DNA of 64,000 bases from UBA3006 sp044237775. GTDB taxonomy: Bacteria; Actinomycetota; Acidimicrobiia; Acidimicrobiales; Ilumatobacteraceae. Shown one piece after another: positions 42,058 through 50,566 of this stretch; positions within the stretch are counted from its first letter, which is position 1; every line of letters begins with the position of its first letter. A model generated the notes under the pieces. That model saw only the letters and a program-made list of their open reading frames with translations. It was not told the origin of the DNA and ran no database searches. A program made the position numbers and the translations under genes. The stretch covers positions 1 to 64,000 of the forward strand of contig JBIIEO010000001.1 in NCBI GenBank assembly GCA_044237775.1. The letters are read 5' to 3'.

Positions 42058-42627
42058 ATGTTGGTGTGGATGGATCTCGAGATGACTGGTCTCAACCCCG
42101 AGGTTGACGTAATAGTCGAAATTGCGACCCTGATCACCGATGACGAACTCGTGATCATCGAAGAGGGGCCAAACCTCGTCATCCATCAACCTGACGACAA
42201 ATTGTCGAGTATGAATCAGGTGGTCGTAGATATGCACACCAAGTCAGGACTGCTCGACCTCATCCGCGCGAGCGACATAACACTCGATGAAGCGGCGAAA
42301 CAGACGTTGGAGTTCATACGCAAACATATTCCTGAGCCCCGATCGATTCCACTGTGTGGAAATTCGATCGGAACCGATCGTCGTTTTCTCGCACGATACA
42401 TGCCGGAGATTGAGGACTATCTGCACTACCGCAGTGTCGATGTCTCCACGATCAAGGAACTCTCCCGCCGGTGGTATCCGAAGATCGGCATGGAGCGTCC
42501 GCACAAGAACGGGTCTCACCGCGCAATGGATGATGTGCGAGCGAGCGTGGACGAACTTCGCTTTTATCGCATCAAGGTGTTCTTAGGGCAGTCGGCGACC
42601 GGCCCAACTGATGCGGCCAATTCCTAG
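42058..42627 (+). CDS. orn: Oligoribonuclease
   Basis: This 189-residue DEDD-family 3'-5' exonuclease degrades 2-5-nucleotide RNAs, including pGpG. Catalytic Asp/Glu are in WMDLEMTGL, Asp in NSIGTDRRFLARYMP and His/Asp in HRAMDDVRAS. RRWYP and the hydrophobic SYxxM-like region match Orn. ATG 42058 is chosen because the catalytic motif begins at residue 4. It overlaps the convergent GT2 gene by 45 bases. Confidence 0.95.
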   Translation: MLVWMDLEMTGLNPEVDVIVEIATLITDDELVIIEEGPNLVIHQPDDKLSSMNQVVVDMHTKSGLLDLIRASDITLDEAAKQTLEFIRKHIPEPRSIPLCGNSIGTDRRFLARYMPEIEDYLHYRSVDVSTIKELSRRWYPKIGMERPHKNGSHRAMDDVRASVDELRFYRIKVFLGQSATGPTDAANS

Positions 42628-43659
42628 CGCCGCCAAAGCCGAGCGCAACATCACGCCAAGAAACACCAGCGCAATCACCGGATATACGACTGCAGCCAGT
42701 AGTCCAAACCTGCCCACACGACGCTGAACAAGCGCGATCTGCACCACGCTTGCCGCATAGAACAACGGCGACGTAAAAAGCGCGCCAATTAGTGCCGAAA
42801 TCCACACCACGGCAGCGACGGCGTCAATGATCTTCGTGTGCATCATGCCTTTTGCCATGTTTTTGGCAAAACCCCTGATCATCGAGCGAAATCCTGACGG
42901 ATACATCCGAAAGACAACGCTTGAGGGGTCGCCCAGAAACACTTCCGTTGCGTCAAAGAGTTCCCCCAATGCAATGTCCTCGACCACCGACTCGCGAACC
43001 GACTCATGAGCATGACCGCCAACGCGGAGATACTCACTGCGGCGACAGGCCAGCACGGGCCCAAACACTAAGGCGTTCGGCGTACGCGCCCACAGGCGAC
43101 CTGCTCCACTACCCATTACCGCCACGACATTGAACATTGCGGCAGCACGTTCGGCGAACGTTCCTGGCTCGTGCCATGGCTGCACACTGATTAGTGCACG
43201 GGGATGGCTCTCGACGATGCTGACCAATCGATCAACGACATCCGCTCCCCGTAGACGTACATCGGCGTCGACAAAGAGCACAATGTCAGCGGACGTTGCG
43301 CCGACGCCCACCCAACACGCGTGGGGCTTTCCCATCCACCCCCGAGCAAGTTCAGGGGCAGTCACCACACGGGCGCCCGCTTGCCGAGCAACTGAGGCGG
43401 TGGCGTCTCCCGACTGGTCGTCGACCACCACAATCTCATCACCCGGGCGCAACTGCGACACGATTGTCGCCACCGCTTCTCCGATGTTGTGTTCCTCGTC
43501 ACGAGCGGGCATCACCACCGCAACAGTTGGACGTGCGCCCGCACCACGAGGAAGCGCGCGAACACCTGCAAACGACCACCAACCAGCGAGTGATGCTCCC
43601 AGGTAGAGCAACACGTCTGCAGTGAGCACTGCGTTGAGCACATCCATGACCATCACCAT
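42583..43659 (-). CDS. Membrane-associated GT2 glycosyltransferase (CrtQ/HpnB-like)
   Basis: This is a 358-residue protein with an N-terminal membrane span, a GT-A domain and C-terminal spans. The GT-A domain has VAVVMPARDEEHNIGEAVATIV, then VLFVDADVRLRG as the DxD motif and ESVVEDIALG as the (E/D)D acid. The C-terminal spans include VVWISALIGALFTSPLFYAAS and LLAAVVYPVIALVFLG. This layout matches carotenoid and hopanoid-associated glycosyltransferases. It starts at ATG 43659, divergent from the MBL gene. Its end overlaps orn by 45 bases. Confidence 0.85.
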   Translation of the reverse strand: MVMVMDVLNAVLTADVLLYLGASLAGWWSFAGVRALPRGAGARPTVAVVMPARDEEHNIGEAVATIVSQLRPGDEIVVVDDQSGDATASVARQAGARVVTAPELARGWMGKPHACWVGVGATSADIVLFVDADVRLRGADVVDRLVSIVESHPRALISVQPWHEPGTFAERAAAMFNVVAVMGSGAGRLWARTPNALVFGPVLACRRSEYLRVGGHAHESVRESVVEDIALGELFDATEVFLGDPSSVVFRMYPSGFRSMIRGFAKNMAKGMMHTKIIDAVAAVVWISALIGALFTSPLFYAASVVQIALVQRRVGRFGLLAAVVYPVIALVFLGVMLRSALAALGIGRISWAGRRLP

Positions 43660-43689
43660 GGTACGAACTTGTGTACAAACACTCGGCAG

Positions 43690-43703
43690 TACGCTGTATC
43701 GCG
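43690..43703 (+). promoter_or_regulatory. Candidate leaderless promoter of the MBL-fold gene
   Basis: TACGCT at 43690-43695 fits TANNNT and is followed by 7 bases and then the GTG at 43703. This places transcription start at the start codon and supports that start over the in-frame codons upstream. Confidence 0.35.
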
Positions 43704-44749
43704 TGACGACGCCTGCCTACACCAAACAAGAGCAGGTGCCCGCAACAAGCGAGATCGAACAGGTCGCGCAGGGAGTATTCCGCACCCAACTCCCCATCGA
43801 CATGCCTGGCCTCGGCCACGTCAATATGTACGTCCTCGAGGACTCCCGTGGCGTTGCGGTGGTGGACCCAGGGTTACCGGGCAAAGCCAACTGGAAGGCG
43901 ATCGTGTCCCGGCTGAAAGACCTGGGTGTTCCCGTCAAGCGCGTGCACTCAATTGTCATCACCCATAGCCACCCCGATCACTTTGGTGGCGCCATGCGCC
44001 TGCAGCAGCACACTGGCGCCGACATCATCACTCACGAGAGCTTCCGATTGTGGTTCGATCCCACCGAGCCCGACGACGTCGACGTCGAGACGCAGGCGCA
44101 ATTCCGGCGCGCCTTTGATGTGACACCGTGGGGCGGTCCCGGTTTCTACCTGCCGCGCAACAGGCGGCTCTACTACCTCGCTCACCAGAAGCTCCCCCGC
44201 TTCTTTCCCTTGCCGAAACCCACAGTGCGATTAGCCGAGCACGAGTACATCACGTTGGCAGGACGGAAGTGGCTGGCTCTACACACGCCGGGGCACACGC
44301 AAGATCATTTGTGTCTCTTTGACCCCGATGAAGGAACCATGTTGAGTGGGGATCACGTGTTGCCCACGATCACCCCGCACATATCAGGAATGTCGAACAA
44401 CCCCGATCCGCTACTTGGTTTCTTTCAGTCGCTCGACAAGATTGCATCGTTTGGCGAACAGGTACGTGTATCTCTACCAGCGCATGGAAAACCCTTTGAA
44501 AAACTCGCAGACCGATGCGACCAGATCAAGCTGCATCACGAGCAACGACTCACCAAGCTCCGCGACGTGGCGGCCGACCTCGACCGACCAACGACGGTGA
44601 TGGATTTTTCGAAGCATCTCTTCTCACCACGCGCCCAAGGTGCAATGGCAGATAGCGAGACCTACGCGCACCTTGAACATTTACGCCTTGCAGGAGAGTT
44701 CGCTCGAACAGCGGATGCGGGTGTCCACCACTACGTGCGCGTCAGCTAA
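43703..44749 (+). CDS. Metallo-beta-lactamase-fold hydrolase
   Basis: This is a 348-residue MBL-fold protein. THSHPDHFGG is the HxHxDH metal motif, HTPGHTQDHLC carries the next His, and SGDHVLPTITPH supplies the Asp and terminal His. An extra C-terminal helical region of ~70 residues (HHEQRLTKLRDVAADL) resembles that of lactamase-like proteins acting on acyl-CoA or acyl thioesters in actinobacteria, but the substrate is unknown. GTG 43703 is chosen over 43622 because the longer form would start inside the divergent glycosyltransferase. It overlaps the convergent thioesterase by 8 bases. Confidence 0.87.
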   Translation: MTTPAYTKQEQVPATSEIEQVAQGVFRTQLPIDMPGLGHVNMYVLEDSRGVAVVDPGLPGKANWKAIVSRLKDLGVPVKRVHSIVITHSHPDHFGGAMRLQQHTGADIITHESFRLWFDPTEPDDVDVETQAQFRRAFDVTPWGGPGFYLPRNRRLYYLAHQKLPRFFPLPKPTVRLAEHEYITLAGRKWLALHTPGHTQDHLCLFDPDEGTMLSGDHVLPTITPHISGMSNNPDPLLGFFQSLDKIASFGEQVRVSLPAHGKPFEKLADRCDQIKLHHEQRLTKLRDVAADLDRPTTVMDFSKHLFSPRAQGAMADSETYAHLEHLRLAGEFARTADAGVHHYVRVS

Positions 44750-45488
44750 GTCCAACCAACTGCGTCACTGCAGCAACGTTGCCGTTGCCAAGCACATGCC
44801 GCAATACGACGCGATCATCGAATGTGAGAGTTTCGATCGCGACTTCGTCACCTGGGTCAACCGGCAGATGATGCTCGATAGTGGCATGCATCGGTGGACG
44901 AAACGCACGATGAGATGCCAAATACTCCTCGACTGCAGTCCAATACACAGCGTTATTCATATGGCCCACCGCGTCCATGTCAGCAAATCGCACTTGCCAT
45001 GGCGCCGCAGCAGAAAGGTCTGGCTGGGGCAATGCCTTACCAATGGTCAAATTTGCTCGGATCGTGCGCCCGCGACTCGCCTCGGCCACACGTTCAGGAA
45101 AATCCGGTGGCAGAGGGCTTGGCTTGAGGGTCTGCAGATCAACATGCACCCACAGTGTCGCGGCCTCAATGCGGGCGCCATCCGCCGACGTGATTGACGT
45201 TCGGCGCTCCGCCCAATGCGACCCAAGACCGCCACACCACGTCGCGAGTTCGATATCCGTCATATAGCTCGGCAACTGATGAACCCATAGTTCGGTGCGG
45301 CGCACCACCCATCCATGGATATCCGAATACTGTCCGTCGACCGCATCATCGTTAGCAATGTCTTGGAGATACCGCGCAACCGCATCGAGGCGAAGTCGTC
45401 CCTTGGGCGTCACATCGCCGAGTCGCACACGGCGCGATGTGCGATAGATGCGACCCGATGGCGGAAGGTCAACTGGTTCACCGATCAT
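44742..45488 (-). CDS. Acyl-ACP thioesterase-like hotdog protein
   Basis: This is a 248-residue protein with two hotdog domains. Residues ~10-135 contain RTSRRVRLGDVTPKGRLRLDAVARYLQDIA and WVVRRTELWV. Residues ~150-248 contain VRFADMDAVGHMNNAVYW, the conserved plant FatA/FatB-like DxxxHxNN site. It would release fatty acids from ACP or CoA. ATG 45488 is used; a GTG at 45512 would add 8 residues. It is convergent with the MBL gene and divergent from the thioredoxin-like gene. Confidence 0.85.
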   Translation of the reverse strand: MIGEPVDLPPSGRIYRTSRRVRLGDVTPKGRLRLDAVARYLQDIANDDAVDGQYSDIHGWVVRRTELWVHQLPSYMTDIELATWCGGLGSHWAERRTSITSADGARIEAATLWVHVDLQTLKPSPLPPDFPERVAEASRGRTIRANLTIGKALPQPDLSAAAPWQVRFADMDAVGHMNNAVYWTAVEEYLASHRAFRPPMHATIEHHLPVDPGDEVAIETLTFDDRVVLRHVLGNGNVAAVTQLVGLS

Positions 45489-45530
45489 GGTCACCCGACC
45501 GACGCTAGCCACCTACGCGACAAGAATCGG

Positions 45531-45543
45531 TAGCCTGCAAGCG
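45531..45543 (+). promoter_or_regulatory. Candidate leaderless promoter of the TlpA-like gene
   Basis: TAGCCT at 45531-45536 matches TANNNT and is 6 bases before GTG 45543. Leaderless transcription of the thioredoxin-CcdA pair is the simplest reading. No ribosome site is visible in the gap. Confidence 0.35.
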
Positions 45544-46091
45544 TGCGCGTCTCTGCACGAACCCCCGTTCGCGCCGCCCTCGTTGCGGCAGCATTCATCA
45601 CAGTTTCGTCGTGTGCACGCGACGACTCCAGCACCACACCCACGAGCACCACTGGGATCCAGACAAACCTCAATGCCACGGGTAGCCCCCTTCCTGACGT
45701 CGACCTACAAACCACGAGTGGCAGGACCGTCTCCACAGCATCGTTTCGTAATCGCCCCCTTCTCATGAACTTCTGGTATTCCACCTGTGAACCATGCCGT
45801 CGTGAGATGCCGGCGTTGGCAGAGGCCTACGCCGAATTTGGTGACCGTGTGGAATTCATTGGCGTCAATATGTCCGATCCCGCAGTGGTCGCACAAAATT
45901 TCGCAGATCGCTATGGCGTAACGTTTCCCATTCTCCTTGACGAAGGCTCGGCGCTCACGCTCAGACTCGGCATCTCCATTGCACCCACCACCCTGTTCGT
46001 CGACGCCGACGGCGTCATCGTTGATCAAGTGTCTGGCGAACTCTCCGCAGAAAAGATCGCTGCTCATCTCACCGAACTAGCGGCCCCGTGA
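45543..46091 (+). CDS. TlpA/ResA-like thioredoxin lipoprotein
   Basis: This is a 182-residue secreted thioredoxin-fold protein. The signal ends in a lipobox (VSSC at about residue 24), followed by a Ser/Thr-rich linker. The redox motif is CEPC in NFWYSTCEPCRREMP, and the cis-Pro is in SIAPTTLFVD. It should reduce apocytochrome or CuA thiols outside the membrane, fed by the CcdA homologue that overlaps it by GTGA. This pair likely serves maturation of the caa3 oxidase encoded nearby. Confidence 0.9.
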   Translation: MRVSARTPVRAALVAAAFITVSSCARDDSSTTPTSTTGIQTNLNATGSPLPDVDLQTTSGRTVSTASFRNRPLLMNFWYSTCEPCRREMPALAEAYAEFGDRVEFIGVNMSDPAVVAQNFADRYGVTFPILLDEGSALTLRLGISIAPTTLFVDADGVIVDQVSGELSAEKIAAHLTELAAP

Positions 46092-46951
46092 TGCTGGCGC
46101 TTGACGGCAACTTTGCGTACAGCTTCATGCTCGGCGTCCTCGCCGCGGTTAACCCGTGCGGCTTTGTGCTCTTGCCCGCATACCTGATGTATTTCTTGGG
46201 TATCGACTCACGCGATACCGCACATCAACGCGCTCCATTGCGTCGTGCACTCATGGTCAGCCTCGCTGTGTCGTCGGGATTTCTTCTCGTGTTCTTGGTC
46301 ATTGGCACGATCTCTCGCCTGTTGACGCAGTGGGTAGAACTGAATGCCAAATACGCCGGGTTCGTCGTCGGCATTGTCCTTGTGGCCTTTGGTATCGCCA
46401 TGCTCATCGGTTGGAAGCCTGCCTTCACCACGCCGTCCATTTCTCGGTCCACCGATCGCTCGTTGCGTGCCATGTTTGTCTTTGGCGTCGCCTATGCGGT
46501 GGCGTCAATTGGATGCACCATTGGTTTCCTTACCACAGCCATCTTTGGCTCCATCGGACGCGATGGTTTCGTCTCTGGTGTTGTCAGCATCGTGCTGTAT
46601 GGACTGGGTATGGCGTTGTTGGTCACAACATTGACCATTTCGTTAGCAGCCGCTAACAGTGGCCTTGTCGCCCTCCTGAAGCGCGGGCTTCCCTACATGG
46701 ACCGGATTGCCGCAGTGTTCATTCTGCTTACCGGCGTCTACTTATCGTGGTACTGGTATGTCGCAATCGCCGAGCGCGACTCACTCGGCTCGGTGGGATC
46801 GAACGTAGAACGGTGGCAGTCGGCGGTTGCCAATTTTCTTCAAGGACAAGGCGCATGGCGACTCCTTGTTGTGTTCGTCCTGGTTGTTGCGGCATCCGCG
46901 TCAATCGTGTGGCGTAATCAACGGCACACGATTACGGCGCCAAACGAGTAA
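46088..46951 (+). CDS. ccdA: CcdA/DsbD-type thiol-disulfide membrane transporter
   Basis: This 287-residue protein has six core membrane spans plus an extra C-terminal span. NPCGFVLLPAYLMYFLG near the N-terminus and GCTIGFLTTAIFG mid-protein carry the two redox cysteines typical of CcdA. It passes electrons from cytoplasmic thioredoxin to the TlpA-like lipoprotein upstream. The C-terminal WRLLVVFVLVVAASASIVW tail is longer than in minimal CcdA. It overlaps convergent pdxH by 20 bases. Confidence 0.9.
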   Translation: MMLALDGNFAYSFMLGVLAAVNPCGFVLLPAYLMYFLGIDSRDTAHQRAPLRRALMVSLAVSSGFLLVFLVIGTISRLLTQWVELNAKYAGFVVGIVLVAFGIAMLIGWKPAFTTPSISRSTDRSLRAMFVFGVAYAVASIGCTIGFLTTAIFGSIGRDGFVSGVVSIVLYGLGMALLVTTLTISLAAANSGLVALLKRGLPYMDRIAAVFILLTGVYLSWYWYVAIAERDSLGSVGSNVERWQSAVANFLQGQGAWRLLVVFVLVVAASASIVWRNQRHTITAPNE

Positions 46952-47567
46952 TCGTCCAGCGATCGTTGACGCGCTCGTAACGAAAGCGGTCGTGCAACCG
47001 GCTCGGTCGACCCTGCCAAAACTCCATGGTCACGGGACGTAATACCCACCCTCCCCAAAACTCTGGGCGCGGAACAGTGCGGCCCTCGAATGCATTTGTC
47101 TGGGCCTCAACGAGTCGTTCAAGCTCACTGCGATCGACGATCGGCTGCGACTGTGGTGATGCCCACGCGCCAATCTGCGAACCACGCGGGCGCGAAGCGA
47201 AATACGCGTCGCTTTCGACATCATCGATACGCGTCACCACACCCCGCACACGCACCTGACGGTGTAGGTCAAGCCAAGCAAATACAGCAGAAGCAACCGG
47301 TCGGTGATCCAGCTGACGGCCCTTGACGCTCAACGTATTTGAATAAAACACGAAGCCTCGCTCGTCGGCCCCTCGGGCCAACACCACACGCGCATCGGGG
47401 ACACCTTCCGTATCTACCGTGGCGACCGTCATCGCGTTGGGCTCCGACACCCCCGCGGCGGCTGCTTCGTCATACCATCGCGTCCATTGCGCGATTGGAT
47501 CATCGTTCAGTTCATGACGATCGAGCCCCGCCGTCTCATACTGGATCCGACGGTCGCGGAGAGACAC
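46932..47567 (-). CDS. pdxH: Pyridoxamine 5'-phosphate oxidase
   Basis: This is a 211-residue FMN enzyme converting PNP or PMP to PLP with oxygen. Canonical segments are RIQYETAGLDRHELNDDPIAQWTRWYDEA, DARVVLARGADERGFVFYSN, RQVRVRG and the C-terminal WGGWVLRPVTMEFWQGRPSRLHDR. GTG 47567 lies 6 bases after the serS stop with AGAGGG as ribosome site. It is co-transcribed behind serS. Confidence 0.95.
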   Translation of the reverse strand: MSLRDRRIQYETAGLDRHELNDDPIAQWTRWYDEAAAAGVSEPNAMTVATVDTEGVPDARVVLARGADERGFVFYSNTLSVKGRQLDHRPVASAVFAWLDLHRQVRVRGVVTRIDDVESDAYFASRPRGSQIGAWASPQSQPIVDRSELERLVEAQTNAFEGRTVPRPEFWGGWVLRPVTMEFWQGRPSRLHDRFRYERVNDRWTITRLAP

Positions 47568-47573
47568 GGCCCT

Positions 47574-48866
47574 CTACGCCCCGGCGATGACAGTCATGCC
47601 GCGCATGTAAGGATGCAGCACCGGCGGCACTGCAACTGTGCCATCTTCCAAGCGGAAGTTCTCGAGGATTGCCGCCCACACGCGTGGCACTGCAAGTGCG
47701 GAAGCATTCAGTGTGTGAGCAAACTCGGTGCCCTTTTGGCCGGCACGTTTAAAACGAATATCGGCGCGACGAGCTTGATAATCACTAAACCAACTCACCG
47801 ACGACACCTCTAACCAGGTGTCGCAGCCCGGCGCATACACCTCTACGTCGACGCTGCGATGGTGGCTCTGTCCCATGTCGCCCGTGCAGATCTCGATCAC
47901 CCGATAGGGAAGGCCCAACGCATCAATCACCCGCTCAACGCGGCGCAACAAGTCCTGGAATACCTCTTCGGCTTGATCCGGCGTCACAACAGCAAGGATC
48001 TCTACCTTGTCGAACTCATGCGCCCGCAACATACCTCGCGTGTCACGGCCCGCAGACCCTGCCTCACGTCGATAACACGACGTATGCGCCATATATCGCA
48101 CCGGCAATTCCGTATCGGCAAGAATCTCACCCGCATGAATTGACGTGAGCGAGGATTCTGCAGTCGGAATACACCACAGGTCATCACGTTCGATCGCATA
48201 TGCATCATCGGCAAATTTTGGCAACTGACCCGTGGCCGTCAATGTCGCTGTCGTCACCAATGACGGTGGACGAATCTCTTCGAATACATCCGCATTGCTA
48301 TCGAGCGCAAACTGACACAGGGCGCGCGCCAGCGTTGCCCCCGCTCCACGCTGCATGGTGAACATGGCGCCACTGATCTTGACCGCACGTTCATTGTCGA
48401 GGATGCCCAGCGCCTCCCCCGTTTCCCAGTGCGGCACTCGCTGCCAGTCTGCAAACACCTGGGGCATGTTCACCGGACCTTTACGAACCGGATTCTCATG
48501 ATCTCCAGTACCGACTACCGCATCAGGATGCGGCAAATTGGGAATCGACAGAAGCACCGCCCGCAGTGCCTCTTCCACTTCAGCAAACTCAACAGCAAGA
48601 GCAGCCTCGCCATCACCGAGTGCTCGACTTTCTGCCATCAGGGCTTCCGCACCGGCATCATCACCGAACTTCCGCAACTGACCCACCTGCTTCGACAACT
48701 CATTCACACGCTGCCGGGTCGTGTCACGTTCGGTGGTGATGTCGCGAAGCCGCGCGTCAAGGCGCAACGCACGTTCAAGCTCATCGACCAGCGCGGGCTT
48801 ACTCCGACGAGCCATCAGTGCCTTCACCGTTTCGGGGTCGTTACGCAAGTGGCGAATGTCGATCAC
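47574..48866 (-). CDS. serS: Seryl-tRNA synthetase
   Basis: This 430-residue class II synthetase has an N-terminal coiled-coil arm (about residues 30-100, ARLRDITTERDTTRQRVNELSKQVG). Class II motifs follow: motif 1 near PPSLVTTATLTATGQLPKF, motif 2 CYRREAGSAGRDTRGMLRAHEFDKVE, and motif 3 around NASALAVPRVWAAILEN. GTG 48866 is chosen because it precedes the conserved MIDIRHLRNDPE N-terminus and has AAAGG upstream. A longer frame to 49157 overlaps the divergent ABC gene. Confidence 0.96.
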   Translation of the reverse strand: MIDIRHLRNDPETVKALMARRSKPALVDELERALRLDARLRDITTERDTTRQRVNELSKQVGQLRKFGDDAGAEALMAESRALGDGEAALAVEFAEVEEALRAVLLSIPNLPHPDAVVGTGDHENPVRKGPVNMPQVFADWQRVPHWETGEALGILDNERAVKISGAMFTMQRGAGATLARALCQFALDSNADVFEEIRPPSLVTTATLTATGQLPKFADDAYAIERDDLWCIPTAESSLTSIHAGEILADTELPVRYMAHTSCYRREAGSAGRDTRGMLRAHEFDKVEILAVVTPDQAEEVFQDLLRRVERVIDALGLPYRVIEICTGDMGQSHHRSVDVEVYAPGCDTWLEVSSVSWFSDYQARRADIRFKRAGQKGTEFAHTLNASALAVPRVWAAILENFRLEDGTVAVPPVLHPYMRGMTVIAGA

Positions 48867-48916
48867 AGCGCCTTTCAGGCTAGCCGTGCGAGGCTCCCTC
48901 CCCCGATGGAAGTGTC

Positions 48917-48935
48917 TACTGTTGCGTGGTGGACA
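48917..48935 (+). promoter_or_regulatory. Candidate leaderless promoter of the ABC transporter genes
   Basis: TACTGT at 48917-48922 matches TANNNT. It is followed by GTG at 48926 and 48929 and ATG at 48935. With 6 bases of spacing, transcription would start at the second GTG. The true start codon among these three is uncertain. Confidence 0.3.
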
Positions 48936-49840
48936 TGTCGACGTCAGCTGATCACGCCCTTGAGGTACACGACCTCGTCGTGCGATACGGCAAGACGGTG
49001 GCGGTAGACGGGCTGTCGTTTCACGTCCGTTCAGGTTCGGTTCTGGTGTTACTCGGGCGCAACGGTGCAGGTAAGACATCGACGATCGAAGTATGTGAGG
49101 GATTTCGCCGAGCCGAGGCAGGACGTGTTCGCGTACTCGGACTCGACCCTGCGACACACCGTGCTGCGCTCAACCGACACATGGGTGTCATGTTGCAGGG
49201 TGGGGGGATCTACCCAAGCGCCCGCGTGGGCGAAACCGTCGCCCACTACTGCACGCTCTACGGCGCAGGCGTACAACCCAATGCCGTTTTGGAACGTATC
49301 GGGCTCGCCGCACTGCGCTCACGCACGTGGCGCACGCTGTCAGGAGGGGAAAAACAGCGCCTCTCACTTGCCCTCGCCCTATGCGCCCGTCCCTCGATTG
49401 CCTTCCTGGACGAACCCACGTCCGGGGTCGATCTCGATGGCCGTCGCGAGATTCGTTCCATCATCCACGACCTCGCCGCAGACGGCTGCGCAGTTGTGCT
49501 CGCAACTCATGAGCTTGACGAGGCAGAGCGCTGCGCCGACGATGTGCTGATTCTCGATCGGGGAAGAGTCGCCGCGATGGGACCGCTTGCCACGCTCCGC
49601 CAACCGGAAACACGTTTCCGGCTCTCCACACCCGTCGATCCGTCAGTGTTTACCGACTCACTCGGGTTTTCGGTGCAACGCGACGGGGAGGACTATGTGG
49701 TGACCGGGAGCGCTGCGACGGAGACCATTGCCACCGTGGCCCGAGTCGCCGGCGAACACCAAGCAACAGTTGTCGACGTGCGAGCGGGAGCGCAGCGCCT
49801 CGAGACGTTGTTCCATCGACTCACCGAGGAAACCCTCTGA
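48926..49840 (+). CDS. ABC transporter ATP-binding protein
   Basis: This is a 304-residue ATPase of the drug/haem-type exporter class. Walker A is GRNGAGKTSTIE, the Q-loop is near MLQGGGIYPS, the signature is LSGGEKQRLSLALAL, Walker B IAFLDEPTSGVD, and the switch His lies in VLATHELDEAE. The ~70 C-terminal residues are a substrate-independent accessory domain. It pairs with the ABC-2 permease that begins on the last base of its stop. Neighbouring ABC pairs are common beside ctaA/ctaB in actinobacteria; a role in oxidase or haem maturation is inferred. Confidence 0.9.
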   Translation: MVDMSTSADHALEVHDLVVRYGKTVAVDGLSFHVRSGSVLVLLGRNGAGKTSTIEVCEGFRRAEAGRVRVLGLDPATHRAALNRHMGVMLQGGGIYPSARVGETVAHYCTLYGAGVQPNAVLERIGLAALRSRTWRTLSGGEKQRLSLALALCARPSIAFLDEPTSGVDLDGRREIRSIIHDLAADGCAVVLATHELDEAERCADDVLILDRGRVAAMGPLATLRQPETRFRLSTPVDPSVFTDSLGFSVQRDGEDYVVTGSAATETIATVARVAGEHQATVVDVRAGAQRLETLFHRLTEETL

Positions 49841-50565
49841 TGGCTGTCCTGATGGCCCAATTGCGAACGGAATTACGTGTTATGGCGCGCAATGGTGAGC
49901 AGCTCCTCCTGATCGTGATCATCCCCATGGCGCTTCTTCTCTTTTTCGGCAATGTTGACGTGCTCCCCACTGCGGATCAACCAGCAGTCGACTTTCTGGT
50001 GCCGGGCATCATCGCTTTGGCAGTCATGTCAACCGCGATGGTCAGCCTTGGTATCGCCACCGGCTTTGAGCGCCAATATCTGGTACTGAAGCGCCTCGGA
50101 GCGACTCCACTTGGACGCTCTCGGCTCGTGCTTGCAAAATCTCTCGCGGTAGTAATCATCGAGCTCGTCCAACTTGCTGCGATTTGTGTTGTGAGCCTCG
50201 CTATGGGGTGGTCGATCGAGAGCACCACATGGCTTCTCCTCGTAGGTGCTGCGGCCTTAGGCACATTTGCGTTCGCTGGACTCGGACTCATCCTGGCCGG
50301 TCGACTGCGCGCCGAAGTAAATCTCGCCGCACAAAACGGGCTCTATCTCTTTCTCCTCCTCACCGGCGGGATGATCATCGCCTCTTCGGCGCTTCCTGGC
50401 CCACTCGAGTCACTTTCGCGTGCATTACCCGCCGCCAACTTGGCTGATGCGCTACGCCAGGCAGTTGGCGAAGAAGGACTCTATGGCTCCTCCGCGTGGG
50501 TCATCCTCGCTGCGTGGGCGCTTGTGGCCCCATTGGCGGCTGCCCGCGTGTTTCGCTGGGAATGA
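49840..50565 (+). CDS. ABC-2 type permease
   Basis: This is a 241-residue permease with six membrane spans, including LLLIVIIPMALLLFFGNV, VPGIIALAVMSTAMVSLGIAT and LYLFLLLTGGMIIASSALPGPL. The GFERQYLVLKRLGATPLGRSRLVLAK segment is the cytoplasmic coupling region of ABC-2 exporters. Its ATG shares one base with the ATPase stop (TGATG). It is convergent with ctaG across one base. The substrate is not known. Confidence 0.9.
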   Translation: MAVLMAQLRTELRVMARNGEQLLLIVIIPMALLLFFGNVDVLPTADQPAVDFLVPGIIALAVMSTAMVSLGIATGFERQYLVLKRLGATPLGRSRLVLAKSLAVVIIELVQLAAICVVSLAMGWSIESTTWLLLVGAAALGTFAFAGLGLILAGRLRAEVNLAAQNGLYLFLLLTGGMIIASSALPGPLESLSRALPAANLADALRQAVGEEGLYGSSAWVILAAWALVAPLAAARVFRWE

Positions 50566-50566
50566 T

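Noticed and set aside
43667..43680. TTGTGTACAA near-palindrome between the GT2 and MBL genes
   Set aside because: The symmetry is imperfect and very short; no second copy is seen nearby.
44640..45197. A 185-codon plus-strand frame over the MBL end and the thioesterase
   Set aside because: It crosses two convergent genes in a different frame and shows no domain.
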